A DNA stretch of 64,000 bases from Rhizobium pisi (GTDB lineage: Bacteria; Pseudomonadota; Alphaproteobacteria; Rhizobiales; Rhizobiaceae), in the NCBI RefSeq assembly GCF_003938655.1, contig NZ_RJJT01000001.1, positions 310,001 to 374,000 on the forward strand, in the 5' to 3' direction. Below the pieces are notes generated by a model. That model did not search any database. It was not told where the DNA came from and worked only from the letters and a program-made list of their open reading frames with translations. The position numbers were made by a program, and so were the translations under genes. Shown here piece by piece: positions 27,489 through 36,377 of this stretch; the stretch's first letter is position 1, and the number at the start of each line of letters is the position of its first letter.

Positions 27489-28505
27489 CTATTCCGCGGC
27501 AGGTTTGAGGGGTTCGCCGTAACGGCGCATTGGCTTGTCAAATCCGCAGGACGTGCCGTCCTTGACCTTTATCTCGTCTTCCCAAGGTAGGCGGTATTTG
27601 CCGGCGACGAGGTCGTGCATGTAGGTGTAGGGCGCATCCTGCGCGCCGCCGGCGACGGCGACATAGCCGCGATGGCCGAACTGATAGATATTGTTCTCCA
27701 CGCCCCAGCCGAGCCGGGCCTCGCGCACTAAGTCGGGACGCACCTCGGCGTTGATGATCTCGTTGACGCGGCCGGAGGTGCCGTGGGCGATGATCGTGCC
27801 GTCGAAATTGCAGATCATGCCTTCACCCATGGAATCGAACGTTCCGTCCGAGCCGCACATGCAAACGTTGGCCGTGACCATCAGATTACAGAAGGCATTG
27901 GCCTGGTTGGTAAAACGCCAGGCATCGCGGATCGGCGCCGTGTAGCCGGCTGTACGAATCATGATTTCGGCGCCCTTATAGGCGCATTCGCGCGCCATCT
28001 CCGGGAACATGCCGTCATGGCAGATGATCAGTGCGAGCTTGGCGCCTCGCGGGCCTTCGATGACAGGGATGCCAAGATCGCCGGGCTCCCAGGGCTCGAC
28101 GGGGATCCAGGGATGCATCTTGCGATAATAGAGCTTCAACTCGCCTTGGTCGTCGATGACGATGCCGGAATTGTAGGGCATGCCGCCAGGGTTCAGCTCC
28201 ATGATCGAGAAGCAGCCCCAGATCGCGTTGTCCCTGCAGGCCCTCCTGAAGGCCGCGACCTCCGGCCCGTCGAGCTTGCACATGATCTCCGGATTGATGT
28301 CCATGGAGAGGCCGTGCAGCGCATACTCGGGAAAGACGACCAGGTCCATGCCCGGCTGGTTGCGCCGTGCTTTGGCCACCAGATCGACGATCACATGCGT
28401 CTGTTTTGCCAGATCCGCTTTGGTGAGGGTCACCGGCAGTTGGAGCTGTACCAGGCCGATGCCGACGCCATGTTCGGATTTGTTGAGACCGCCAAGTCCA
28501 TTCAT
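27489..28505 (-). CDS. nitrilase-superfamily amidase (formamidase/aliphatic amidase type)
   Basis: C-N hydrolase of 338 residues. The Glu-Lys-Cys triad is visible: Glu in [10 protein letters not shown] near residue 60, Lys in [10 protein letters not shown] near residue 134 and Cys in [15 protein letters not shown] near residue 167. Length and the [11 protein letters not shown] segment resemble AmiE/AmiF amidases, which release ammonia from short amides such as formamide. The ATG at 28505 with ggagc upstream was preferred to a TTG six bases earlier. Inference: it handles a small amide made by, or taken up with, the biuret-type substrate. Confidence 0.88.
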   Translation of the reverse strand: MNGLGGLNKSEHGVGIGLVQLQLPVTLTKADLAKQTHVIVDLVAKARRNQPGMDLVVFPEYALHGLSMDINPEIMCKLDGPEVAAFRRACRDNAIWGCFSIMELNPGGMPYNSGIVIDDQGELKLYYRKMHPWIPVEPWEPGDLGIPVIEGPRGAKLALIICHDGMFPEMARECAYKGAEIMIRTAGYTAPIRDAWRFTNQANAFCNLMVTANVCMCGSDGTFDSMGEGMICNFDGTIIAHGTSGRVNEIINAEVRPDLVREARLGWGVENNIYQFGHRGYVAVAGGAQDAPYTYMHDLVAGKYRLPWEDEIKVKDGTSCGFDKPMRRYGEPLKPAAE

Positions 28506-28517
28506 CGGCAAGCTCCG

Positions 28518-29444
28518 TTACTTCGTGAGCGACAGGGCACCCGGCGCACCGGCGAGCGAGCGGGTGGGCGAGGACGTGGCGATCAGGATGACGAGGGTGA
28601 GGACGTAAGGAGCGGCGTAGAAGAGGTAGTAGCCTTGCGTGACGCCGACCGACTGCAGCGCCGGGCCGAGCGCGCCGGCACCGCCGAAAAGCAGGGCAGC
28701 GAGAAAGCAGCCGATCGGGTTCCAGCGAGCGAAGATCACGAGAGCCACGGCCATCAGGCCCTGGCCCGACGAGATGCCTTCGTTCCACGAGCCCGGATAG
28801 TAGAGCGAGAGGTAAGCGCCGCCGATCGCCGCCAGCGAGCCGCCGGCGGCCGTCGCCAGCAGGCGAACCCGGTCCGGGTGGACGCCCATGGCCCGGGCCG
28901 CGTCGGTACTGTCGCCGACAACGCGCAGGATCAGGCCGATGCGGGTGTTCTTGAAGGCCCAGAACAGGAAGAGGGCAAGGGCTGCGCCGATGAAGAACAG
29001 CACGTTGATATTCAGCGCCGCCTGGATCTGCGGAGTGCTCGACCAGCCACCGAGCGGGATCGAGGGCAGTTTCGGCGCCACCGGCTGGATGAAGGATTTG
29101 CCGAGGAAAAACGCCATGCCGAGACCGAACTGCATCATGGCGATGCCGATGGCGATGTCGTTGACCTTGGGGAATTTGCAGATCCAGCCGTGGATGAGGC
29201 CGAAGACTGCGCCGGCCATCATGGCAGCCAGCACGCCGAGGGTCGGCGAGCCGGTCATGACGGCCACCGCATAGGCCGTCATGGCGCCGAAGACCAGCGT
29301 GCCTTCCAGGCCGAGATTGATTCGACCGGAGCGTTCGGTGATCGTCTCGCCGAGGCTGACGAAGATGAATGGGGTGGAAACGCGGATGGCGCCCGCGAAG
29401 ATCGCCAGCGGCACGCCCCAGATGCCGATGCCTGTCTCTTCCAT
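28518..29444 (-). CDS. ABC importer permease, BMP/nucleoside type (second)
   Basis: Inner-membrane permease of 308 residues with about eight to ten hydrophobic segments, of the BPD_transp_2 family used by nucleoside (BmpA-dependent) importers. Typical pieces are SLGETITERSGRINLGLEG near residue 28, the coupling-loop region VVGDSTDAARAMGVHPDRVR near residue 180, and LMAVALVIFARWNPIGC. The start overlaps the stop of the first permease by one base. It pairs with that permease as a heterodimer. Confidence 0.92.
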   Translation of the reverse strand: MEETGIGIWGVPLAIFAGAIRVSTPFIFVSLGETITERSGRINLGLEGTLVFGAMTAYAVAVMTGSPTLGVLAAMMAGAVFGLIHGWICKFPKVNDIAIGIAMMQFGLGMAFFLGKSFIQPVAPKLPSIPLGGWSSTPQIQAALNINVLFFIGAALALFLFWAFKNTRIGLILRVVGDSTDAARAMGVHPDRVRLLATAAGGSLAAIGGAYLSLYYPGSWNEGISSGQGLMAVALVIFARWNPIGCFLAALLFGGAGALGPALQSVGVTQGYYLFYAAPYVLTLVILIATSSPTRSLAGAPGALSLTK

Positions 29445-30574
29445 CAGAGGCTCCTTTTCCAGAGGTCGGGATTGAAGATCTTGAAGCGGCCGTAGAAGGT
29501 CTCGCAGAACAGAATGACGATGAAAAGAGTCCCCTGCAGCACCAGAACGGTCGCATCCGGCAGGCCCATGCGCCGCTGGATGAGGCCGCCCGAGGCGTCG
29601 ATGCCACCGAGCAGGATCGCGACCGGAATGATCGCCAGCGGATTGTGCCTGGCGAGGAAGGCGACGAGGATGCCGGTATAACCGTAGCCGGCGGCAAGCG
29701 AGGCATTTGCGCTTCCCTGCACCGCCGCCACTTCAATCATGCCCGCCAGACCGGCAAAGCTGCCGGCGAGTGCCGTAAATCCCGCGATCAGTTTTCCCAC
29801 AGGCAGTCCCTGGATCTGGGCGGCGCGCACGTTGCCGCCGGCAATGCGGGCGGCAAAACCGTAGCTCGTCGCCTCCATCAAGATCCAGGACACAATGCAG
29901 GCGAGGATGCCGATGACGAGACCCCAATGCACGTCCATGCCGGGAATCTTGCCAAGCATATATTCCGCCGGCAGCGGCCTGGTCGACGGCTTGTTGAGGC
30001 TTGCAGGATCGCGGAGCATCCCTTCGACGAACTGGTTCATCAGGGCAATGGCGATATAGGAGAGCAGCAGCGATGATATGGTTTCGTTGACGCCGCGATA
30101 GTGGCGCAGGAAGCCGGCAAGGCCGATCCAGATGCCGCCGACCGCCATGGCAGCGATCGCCATCAGAATGAGGGTGAGGAAAACGGGCGCAGTGCCGGCG
30201 AGCGGCAGAGCCATGGCTGCGGCAGCAACGCCGCCCAGCACGACCGCTCCTTCCCCGCCGATGATGACGAGGCCGAGACGGGCGGGCAGGGCGACGCAGA
30301 GCGCCGTCAGGAGAAGGGGTGCGGCGCGGCTTAAGCTGTTCTGCACCGAAAACCAGCTGCCGAAGCCGCCGGTATACATCAGTTGGAAGAGGGTGACCGG
30401 CGACTTACCGACCGCCAGGATGAAGAGGGAGAAGAGCGCAAGACCGATCAGGATGGCCGCAAGGGCGATGACAACAGGTTCGGCGCGCCGCGCGATCCAT
30501 TCGAGGATGGGGCGTAGCGAAGTAGGCTTTTCCGAAGCGATCGATAGTGCGGGATCATTGGCCTCGATGGTCAT
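29444..30574 (-). CDS. ABC importer permease, BMP/nucleoside type (first)
   Basis: Inner-membrane permease of 376 residues with about ten hydrophobic segments. Features of the family are LGLVIIGGEGAVVLGGVAA near residue 105, the coupling-loop region IAGGNVRAAQIQGLPVGK near residue 247 and TGILVAFLARHNPLAI near residue 310. The N-terminal 30 residues are hydrophilic and extend beyond the minimal fold. It begins 20 bases after the binding-protein gene and overlaps the second permease gene. Confidence 0.92.
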   Translation of the reverse strand: MTIEANDPALSIASEKPTSLRPILEWIARRAEPVVIALAAILIGLALFSLFILAVGKSPVTLFQLMYTGGFGSWFSVQNSLSRAAPLLLTALCVALPARLGLVIIGGEGAVVLGGVAAAAMALPLAGTAPVFLTLILMAIAAMAVGGIWIGLAGFLRHYRGVNETISSLLLSYIAIALMNQFVEGMLRDPASLNKPSTRPLPAEYMLGKIPGMDVHWGLVIGILACIVSWILMEATSYGFAARIAGGNVRAAQIQGLPVGKLIAGFTALAGSFAGLAGMIEVAAVQGSANASLAAGYGYTGILVAFLARHNPLAIIPVAILLGGIDASGGLIQRRMGLPDATVLVLQGTLFIVILFCETFYGRFKIFNPDLWKRSL

Positions 30575-30594
30575 GGCGCTTCTCCCTTCGCGGT

Positions 30595-31722
30595 TTACGC
30601 CGTGGACCCGACGACGCCCTCAACCAGATAATTCATGCTTTCGAGCTCGATCGCGTCTTCGGCGTAGCTCTTGTCGGCGGCAACGACAGTGTCGCCCTTA
30701 TTGTCCTTCAACGGTCCCTTGAAGACCGAGAAGCCGCCCTTCATCATCTCCGCCTGCGTGACTTCGAAAGCCTTGCGGCCCTCGGCGGACACGGCGGGGC
30801 CAAGCGTGCTCATCTTGACGAAGCCGTCCTTCAGGCCGCCGCGCACGAAGTTGCCGAGCTTTTCGCCGGCCTGCGCCTTCTTGACGAAGCCGCTGTAGAC
30901 GTTGCCCCAGGCCCATTCGGCGCCGGTGAGGTACTTTTCGGGAGCAAGCGGGCTCTGGTTGGCGTGATAACCGCAGACGAAGGCGCCGCGGCCGGCCGCC
31001 GTCTCGACGACCACTTTGGGACTATCGACGTGGCAGGTGATGACGTCGGCGCCCTGGTCGACCAGCGCATTGGTGGCTTCGGCCTCCTTGACGGCGAGCG
31101 ACCATTCACCGGTGAAGATCACCTGGCAGGTGATACCAGGATCCACTGTGCGCGCGCCAAGCAGGAAGGCGTTGATGTTCTGCAGAACTTGCGGGATCGG
31201 CTTGGCGGCGACGAAGCCGATCTTCTTGCTCTTCGTCGCATGACCAGCGGCGATGCCGTTCAGATACTGGCCCTGGAAGATATAGCCGAAATAGGACCCA
31301 GTATTGGCGGGATTCTTGCCTTCCTGCCAGAGGCCGCCGCAATGGCGGAACTGGATATCGGGATATTTGGCGGCCATGGCCAGCATGTGGGGATCGAAAT
31401 AGCCGAAGGAGGTCGGAAACAGCAGGGTCGCGCCATCGAGATTGATCATCGACTCCATCGTCTTCTGGACATCGACGGTTTCAGGAACATTCTCTTCTTC
31501 GACCAGGGTCACGCCCGGCAGCGCCTTGACCACGGCGGCACCTTCCGCATGCGCTTGGTTGTAGCCGTAGTCGTCCTTGGGGCCGACATAGATGAAGCCG
31601 ACGGTCAGCGCGGTCTGGGCTGCAGCGGGAGAGCCGATAAGGCCCGGCATGGCGCCGGCGAGCGCACCGGCAGCGGAAGCCTGGAGGAAATTGCGGCGGT
31701 TCATGGAAAGGAGTTTGGTCAT
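30595..31722 (-). CDS. BMP family ABC substrate-binding protein, Tat-exported
   Basis: Periplasmic binding protein that delivers the substrate to the importer. The product has 375 residues from the ATG at 31722 (ribosome site aaggagc). A twin-arginine signal (MNRRNFLQASAAGALAG) is followed by a hydrophobic stretch and an AAAQT cleavage region, so it is probably exported folded. The Bmp fold is seen in VGFIYVGPKDDYGYNQAHAEG and the later GYIFQGQYLNGIAAGHATKS. BMP proteins typically bind nucleosides or purines. The attached hydrolases suggest that here the ligand is a ureide such as biuret or triuret, which is inference. Confidence 0.92.
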   Translation of the reverse strand: MTKLLSMNRRNFLQASAAGALAGAMPGLIGSPAAAQTALTVGFIYVGPKDDYGYNQAHAEGAAVVKALPGVTLVEEENVPETVDVQKTMESMINLDGATLLFPTSFGYFDPHMLAMAAKYPDIQFRHCGGLWQEGKNPANTGSYFGYIFQGQYLNGIAAGHATKSKKIGFVAAKPIPQVLQNINAFLLGARTVDPGITCQVIFTGEWSLAVKEAEATNALVDQGADVITCHVDSPKVVVETAAGRGAFVCGYHANQSPLAPEKYLTGAEWAWGNVYSGFVKKAQAGEKLGNFVRGGLKDGFVKMSTLGPAVSAEGRKAFEVTQAEMMKGGFSVFKGPLKDNKGDTVVAADKSYAEDAIELESMNYLVEGVVGSTA

Positions 31723-31766
31723 CGGAATGCTCCTTGCGGCGTTGGGCCGGTTGTGAACGAGTACAG

Positions 31767-31779
31767 AAAAGTGCATGCA
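31767..31779. promoter_or_regulatory. operator candidate, copy 1 (AAAAGTGCATGCA)
   Basis: The 13-base word contains the perfect palindrome TGCATGCA at 31772-31779. It lies about 50 bases before the binding-protein start. The same word is repeated exactly 80 bases away. A site for the adjacent GntR protein is inferred. Confidence 0.55.
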
Positions 31780-31846
31780 ATGAGCGTGCCATAAACCAAT
31801 CTATTGTTTTTTATTATTTATTTTATTTGCAAAACTCGCGCACTGC

Positions 31847-31859
31847 AAAAGTGCATGCA
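31847..31859. promoter_or_regulatory. operator candidate, copy 2 (AAAAGTGCATGCA)
   Basis: Second copy of the same 13-base word, with the palindrome TGCATGCA at 31852-31859. The 80-base spacing is close to a whole number of DNA turns, so two bound dimers could lie on the same face. Confidence 0.55.
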
Positions 31860-32060
31860 GATTGTCTGATCAGTTGAGTAAAAAGTAAGCAACAGGTATT
31901 TTTTGCTCATATTGTCCGCGTAATTGCTGCTACACTGTGCTACTAAAGCTCCCTTATTCATCAGAAAGCGGAAATTTAACAACAGCTTCACTCCTTATTT
32001 GACTTATCGGACCTCGAGCTGCATCTGTATGCAGAGTGTTGATGTGAGCAGATTCGTATT

Positions 32061-32735
32061 GTGAAGCAGACCAGACGCAGAGAAGTGATCCGCACCGGAA
32101 CCACCGTCGAACAGATGGTGCGGGCGATTTCCGACATGATCGTCACAGGCGAGATCCTGCCGGGCGCGAAGCTGGACGAGGTATCGCTTGCGGTTCGTTT
32201 CGACGTTTCGCGCACGCCGGTACGCGAGGCCTTGCGTGAGCTGGGCGCCATGGGATTGGTCGTGCGTGAGCCAAACCGCAGTGCCCTCGTTACCAATGTC
32301 ACCGAGTCCTACCTGCATTCGATGTTTGAGGCGATGGCGGAGCTTGAAGCAATCTGCGCCAGGCTCTCGGCCGAGCGCATGACGGTCGACGAGCGGCGCG
32401 CGCTGGAGTTGGAGCATCGGGCATCGATGAGGCTGGTGCATGCCGGGGCCGAAGAGGAATACTCTGCTCACAATACCGAATTCCACACCCGGCTTTATCG
32501 CGGCGCGCATAATGATCATGTATTCGAGATGGTGATGCAGACGCGGGCGCGACTGGCACCTTTTCGGCGGGCACAATTCCGTTTGCCCGGGCGTCTGGCA
32601 AAATCCTATGAGGAGCACGGCCGGATCGTGACTGCGATCATGCGCGCGGACGCCGCGGCCGCGGGGCAGGCGGCATATTCTCATGTGGAAATTGTCAGCG
32701 ATGCCAGCGCGGTATTTGCAACGGCCGGAGAGTAG
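32061..32735 (+). CDS. GntR family transcriptional regulator (FCD type)
   Basis: DNA-binding regulator of 224 residues. The winged-helix domain covers about residues 10-75, with LDEVSLAVRFDVSRTPVREALREL in its two parts as the recognition helix region. The helical FCD ligand domain follows, with metal-site His and Asp/Glu residues scattered (for example HNTEFHTRLYRGAHND). The start is a GTG at 32061; no better start is visible. It is divergent from the biuret-type operon and probably controls it in response to the substrate or a product. Confidence 0.9.
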   Translation: MKQTRRREVIRTGTTVEQMVRAISDMIVTGEILPGAKLDEVSLAVRFDVSRTPVREALRELGAMGLVVREPNRSALVTNVTESYLHSMFEAMAELEAICARLSAERMTVDERRALELEHRASMRLVHAGAEEEYSAHNTEFHTRLYRGAHNDHVFEMVMQTRARLAPFRRAQFRLPGRLAKSYEEHGRIVTAIMRADAAAAGQAAYSHVEIVSDASAVFATAGE

Positions 32736-33354
32736 AGGGATGCGAGACGCCTAAAATCAGGCCCCACTAACCCTCTTACGAAGAACGCCCCGTCGTTTCG
32801 CGTCGGAACTGCTCACCTCGACGGCGCCCTCCGTGGTGGTGACGGTCACCTTGGGATGCAAATAGGAGAAGCGCGCTACGCCTCATCGAGGTAGGGCCGG
32901 AAGATCAGCGCGATATCCAGGTTCACGTGTGTCATTATAGTGGCCTTCCTTTTCTTCCGGAGAAAATCAAAGAAAAGCAGCGTTTAGCCGGATCCAAGCT
33001 GGAGACAAACCGGGCCGGCCAGTTGATGGCGGCCGCACCCCACATTGAAAATTCGAAGACGGATAGCTGCGAGAATTCGTCGTGTTGGCGGCCTTTCCCT
33101 TAGTCCCCCGACGCTCTGAAGGGAGAGGAATAGGGTCGCGGAGGAATTCTCGGTCTTGTCACGCCTGTTGGCAACGTCGGTCACGCCAACGGAATTCCAG
33201 CCATACCAAAATGGAGGATCCGGTGCCCCGTCGCCTCGGATAGGTTCTGGGCTTCGAGTCGGGAAACCGATAGGGTCCAATGATCAGGACAGATGCTTCA
33301 AACTCGTTTGGAAAAGCAAAAATGGTTTGACCGATCCGTGCGATCATCATTGCA
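32736..33354. other. intergenic stretch, unrecognised remnants
   Basis: About 620 bases with no convincing gene. On the minus strand at 32817-32940 two short frames (HVNLDIALIFRPYLDEA and FSYLHPKVTVTTTEGAVEV) look protein-like but are split by stops; I could not name a parent. The rest shows nothing. Confidence 0.4.
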
Positions 33355-33900
33355 GTGCTCCTGTTGCTTGTCGCCTTTGCATTGGCCTGGTCGTCGCTCG
33401 CGCTTTGGTACCGCTTGCCGTTGCCCGAGATCGGCAGGCACGCCAGCGCCATCTTGTTCGGGCTTTTTGGCGCCTGGGTCATCGTGGCCCTCTTTGGCAG
33501 AAGGCGCTTTCGTGCAGTCCTCGCGTTTGCGGCCGCGTTCGTCCTTGTCCTCGTCTGGTGGAGCACGATCGAACCGCCGGCAAATGGCGCGTGGGCTCCG
33601 GACGTCGCTCGTCAGCGGCCACGCCCGTCTTCTACAATTCGCTGACGACCAACTCCACGATGACCATCGTCAAGATGATGCGCGTCGCAGGCGACGCCGT
33701 GCCGACAGACTGGCGCCTCGTCGTCAACGGATACCTGCCGGAATACGCCTATGACCCGGGGCGCGCTGGACATCTCGGTTCCCCTGTCGCAACTGCGCTC
33801 AGCCGCACACATCGCTGCAAGGGCGCACGACGACGGTCTTTCGCCGAATTTCTCGCGGGCCATTCGCGTCGATGTCCCGTCACCGCAGGACGCGTTGTGA
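33355..33900 (+). pseudogene. DUF4105 (Lnb N-terminal periplasmic domain) protein, internally deleted
   Basis: The N-terminal part (LVAFALAWSSLALWYRLPLPE, read in pieces, to WWSTIEPPANGAWAPDVARQ) matches the membrane anchor of DUF4105 proteins. The frame then shifts, and homology resumes directly at FYNSLTTNSTMTIVKMMRVAG and VNGYLPEYAYD, which belong to the far C-terminal part. A further one-base shift near 33755 is needed to read ALDISVPLSQLRSAAHIAARA up to the TGA at 33898. Roughly the central half of the protein is deleted. No good start codon precedes the anchor. It is a non-functional remnant. Confidence 0.75.
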
Positions 33901-33983
33901 ATCTTCGCCGAAGCGTTTGAGCAAGTAAACGGCTAGGCAGGCAACACAATGCCTCCGGCTTGTCGCCGAGGACATGCCGTTGC

Positions 33984-34757
33984 TCATTCAGTTGGCTTGT
34001 CTGCTTTGCCGCCCAGGAGATGGATGAGTTCCATGGGGAACGGGAATATGATCGTCGAACTGTTTTCCCCGGCAATAACGTTCAGCGTGCTCAGGTAGCG
34101 CAGTTGCATTGACAACGGTTGTCTGGCCAGCATTTCAGCCGCTTCCACCAGCTTTGCCGCAGCCTGCTGCTCGCCCTCGGCGTTTATGATTTTTGCACGC
34201 CGCTCGCGTTCTGCCTCAGCTTGCCTTGCAATCGCACGGATCATCGACTCGTTGATGTCAACATGCTTGATCTCAACATTGGCCACCTTGATGCCCCACG
34301 CATCCGTTTGGGCGTCGAGCATTCTCTGGATATCTTCGTTGAGCCTGTCGCGTTCCGCGAGCATCTCGTCGAGATCGTGCTTGCCGAGCACCGAGCGCAG
34401 CGTCGTTTGGGCAAGCTGGCTCGTGGCTGCCATGAAATCCTCGACCTGAATCACTGACTTCTCCGGATCGATGACCCTGAAGTAAATCACCGCGCTGACT
34501 CGAACCGAAACGTTGTCATGGGAGATGACGTCCTGGCTGGGTACGTCGAGCACGCGCGTGCGCAGGTCGACCCGCACCATTTGTTGTACGTAGGGAACAA
34601 GCAGGATCAATCCGGGGCCTTTCACGCCGGTAAATCGGCCAAGTGTAAAGACGACGGCCCGCTGATACTCGCGCAAGATCTTGATCGCGCTCGCCAGGGT
34701 GATCAGCAACAGGACGACTGCGACGATATAGAAGATGAAACCTCCAATCATGGTCAT
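33984..34757 (-). CDS. slipin / stomatin-like SPFH membrane protein
   Basis: Band-7 protein of 257 residues. One N-terminal membrane segment (about residues 5-26) is followed by the SPFH domain ([21 protein letters not shown] to [16 protein letters not shown] in parts). A coiled-coil-prone Ala/Glu-rich region follows, then a short C-terminus. Such proteins form large oligomers in membrane microdomains. Its start overlaps the stop of the NfeD-type protease gene by four bases, the well-known slipin/NfeD pairing in which the protease may cut the slipin C-terminus. Confidence 0.94.
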   Translation of the reverse strand: MTMIGGFIFYIVAVVLLLITLASAIKILREYQRAVVFTLGRFTGVKGPGLILLVPYVQQMVRVDLRTRVLDVPSQDVISHDNVSVRVSAVIYFRVIDPEKSVIQVEDFMAATSQLAQTTLRSVLGKHDLDEMLAERDRLNEDIQRMLDAQTDAWGIKVANVEIKHVDINESMIRAIARQAEAERERRAKIINAEGEQQAAAKLVEAAEMLARQPLSMQLRYLSTLNVIAGENSSTIIFPFPMELIHLLGGKADKPTE

Positions 34758-36172
34758 CTGCGCTTCTCCTTGCTTTCTTGAGGTCCCCTATTCTTGTGGG
34801 GATCACGGGTGACCTCGAGGGTTAACCCATCTCTCGCAATGACCGTCACGTCGTCTCCGTCCGTGAGCGGTTCGGCGGAGGCGGCGCTCCAGCGCTCTCC
34901 ATGCGTGACAATGTAGCCGGTCGTGCCCGTCCAACTGGAGACTTTCCCCGAAATGCCGATCATCTGCTCCGCACCGGTCGCCACGGCACGCCGGCGCGCG
35001 CCGAATGCAAGGCGAACGACAATGAGGCTGAAGGCGAGGGCCGAAACACCGATACCAACCAGGACCTGCCGGCTCACTTCCAGATCGGGCACATCCGTAT
35101 CGAAGAGAATGGTTGCGCCCAGGACGAGGGCGACCGCACCGCTAAGGCCGAGGATGCCGAATGTCGGTGCATGCGCCTCCACGACAAAGAGAGCAACCGC
35201 AAGCACGATAAGGCCGACGCCGGCATAGCTGACCGGTAGCAGTGCCAGGGCGTAGAGACCGAGCAGCAGGCATATGCCGCCGACTGTTCCCGGGATAACC
35301 GCTCCGGGCGTGAGAAACTCGAATATCAGGCCGTAAATGCCGATGACCATCAGCATGAGAGCGACATTCGGGTCGGCGATGACCGAAAGCAGGCGTGTTC
35401 TCCAGTCAGGCTCGATGCTCTGGACAGCGAGGCCCGTCGTATCAAGCCGGATGTCCACTCCTCCTGCCCGTACCGTGCGACCATTGGCTTTCGCCATCAG
35501 CTCGTCGACGGAGAGCGCGACGAAATCGATGACCTTTTCGCGTTCGGCCGCAGTCGATGAGAGGCTGGCTGCGTCCCGTACCGCCTTTTCCGCCCAGTCG
35601 GCGTTGCGATTGCGTAACTCGGCCAGCCCCCGAAGATAGGCAGCCGCGTCGTTCACTGCCTTTGCCTCTGCAGCGTTGGGCGACTGTCGCTCCTTGCTGT
35701 CGCCGTTCTGGCCGTTGTCTTGTCCGCTCCCACCGAGAGCAATGGGCGTTGCGGCGCCCAGATTAGTCCCCGGCGCCATGGCGGCGATATGACTGGCATA
35801 GAGGATGTATGTGCCGGCGCTGGCCGCACGGGCGCCGCTTGGAGCCACGTAGCTCGCGACCGGCACAGACGAGGCAAGGATTGCGCGAACGATGTCCCGC
35901 ATCGACGTATCGAGACCGCCGGGCGTATCCATTTGCAGGACGACCAACGCCACTTTACGTTCGTTGGCAAGCTGGATGCCGCGTATCAGATAGTCGGCGG
36001 ACGCCGGGCTGACGGCGCCATTCAATCGCAGCAGTAAAGCGACGCGTTCCGAGCCCGCTGTCGGGGCGACGGAAAACAGGAATGCTGAACCCCAGACCAA
36101 TGCCAAAGCGAAAATACGGATTGCCTCTCGGCAATACCTCCGGGGCCGCACGGTCACCCGATCTATATTCAT
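34754..36172 (-). CDS. NfeD-type membrane serine protease (ClpP-class)
   Basis: Long-form NfeD of 472 residues from the ATG at 36172. A signal-like N-terminus ([20 protein letters not shown]) is followed by a ClpP-like protease domain with [17 protein letters not shown] and [15 protein letters not shown], which includes the catalytic Ser. Then come several membrane helices (about residues 275-400) and a C-terminal OB-fold domain. The open frame extends upstream to 36397, but that part is a recombinase remnant, so it was left out. Paired with the slipin gene. Name origin: nodulation formation efficiency D. Confidence 0.9.
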   Translation of the reverse strand: MNIDRVTVRPRRYCREAIRIFALALVWGSAFLFSVAPTAGSERVALLLRLNGAVSPASADYLIRGIQLANERKVALVVLQMDTPGGLDTSMRDIVRAILASSVPVASYVAPSGARAASAGTYILYASHIAAMAPGTNLGAATPIALGGSGQDNGQNGDSKERQSPNAAEAKAVNDAAAYLRGLAELRNRNADWAEKAVRDAASLSSTAAEREKVIDFVALSVDELMAKANGRTVRAGGVDIRLDTTGLAVQSIEPDWRTRLLSVIADPNVALMLMVIGIYGLIFEFLTPGAVIPGTVGGICLLLGLYALALLPVSYAGVGLIVLAVALFVVEAHAPTFGILGLSGAVALVLGATILFDTDVPDLEVSRQVLVGIGVSALAFSLIVVRLAFGARRRAVATGAEQMIGISGKVSSWTGTTGYIVTHGERWSAASAEPLTDGDDVTVIARDGLTLEVTRDPHKNRGPQESKEKRR

Positions 36173-36262
36173 ACACTCAAATATACGCCAGATTTGCCAA
36201 AAGATAAGGCAGAAGTTTCTGGCGCTTCGTTTCCATGGGGTTGGCAGGACCCGCGTTGCCCG

Positions 36263-36357
36263 CGTATCTTGGATCGCGTAGCTCGCCTGTTCATACGAAC
36301 CGGTCTGCTTCAGAATGTGGGTGGCAAGGACATTGCGGACATCATGCGGCCCGTGGG
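36263..36357 (-). pseudogene. tyrosine recombinase C-terminal scrap
   Basis: Minus strand reads GPHDVRNVLATHILKQTGSY followed by EQASYAIQDT. This is the HxxR region of phage-type integrases together with the helix before the active-site tyrosine. The tyrosine and everything N-terminal are missing. It lies between the first dehydratase gene stop and the NfeD gene, and happens to be in frame with the latter. Confidence 0.65.
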
Positions 36358-36377
36358 GCAATAGCCCCTTAATGGGT

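Larger units (their letters stand above)
31723..32060. promoter_or_regulatory. divergent promoter region of the biuret-type operon
   Basis: This 338-base AT-rich gap separates the binding-protein gene from the GntR gene. It has no reading frame. It holds two copies of a 13-base word (see the two operator entries) and long T/A-rich tracts around 31800-31830 that would suit promoters in either direction. Exact -35/-10 boxes were not assigned. Confidence 0.6.

Noticed and set aside
27783..29495. 570-codon plus-strand frame across the permease and amidase genes
   Set aside because: Antisense shadow of clear minus-strand genes in a tight operon.
28015..29736. 573-codon minus-strand frame overlapping the permeases in another frame
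   Set aside because: Arg/Pro/His-rich shadow; the true frames show conserved permease and amidase motifs.
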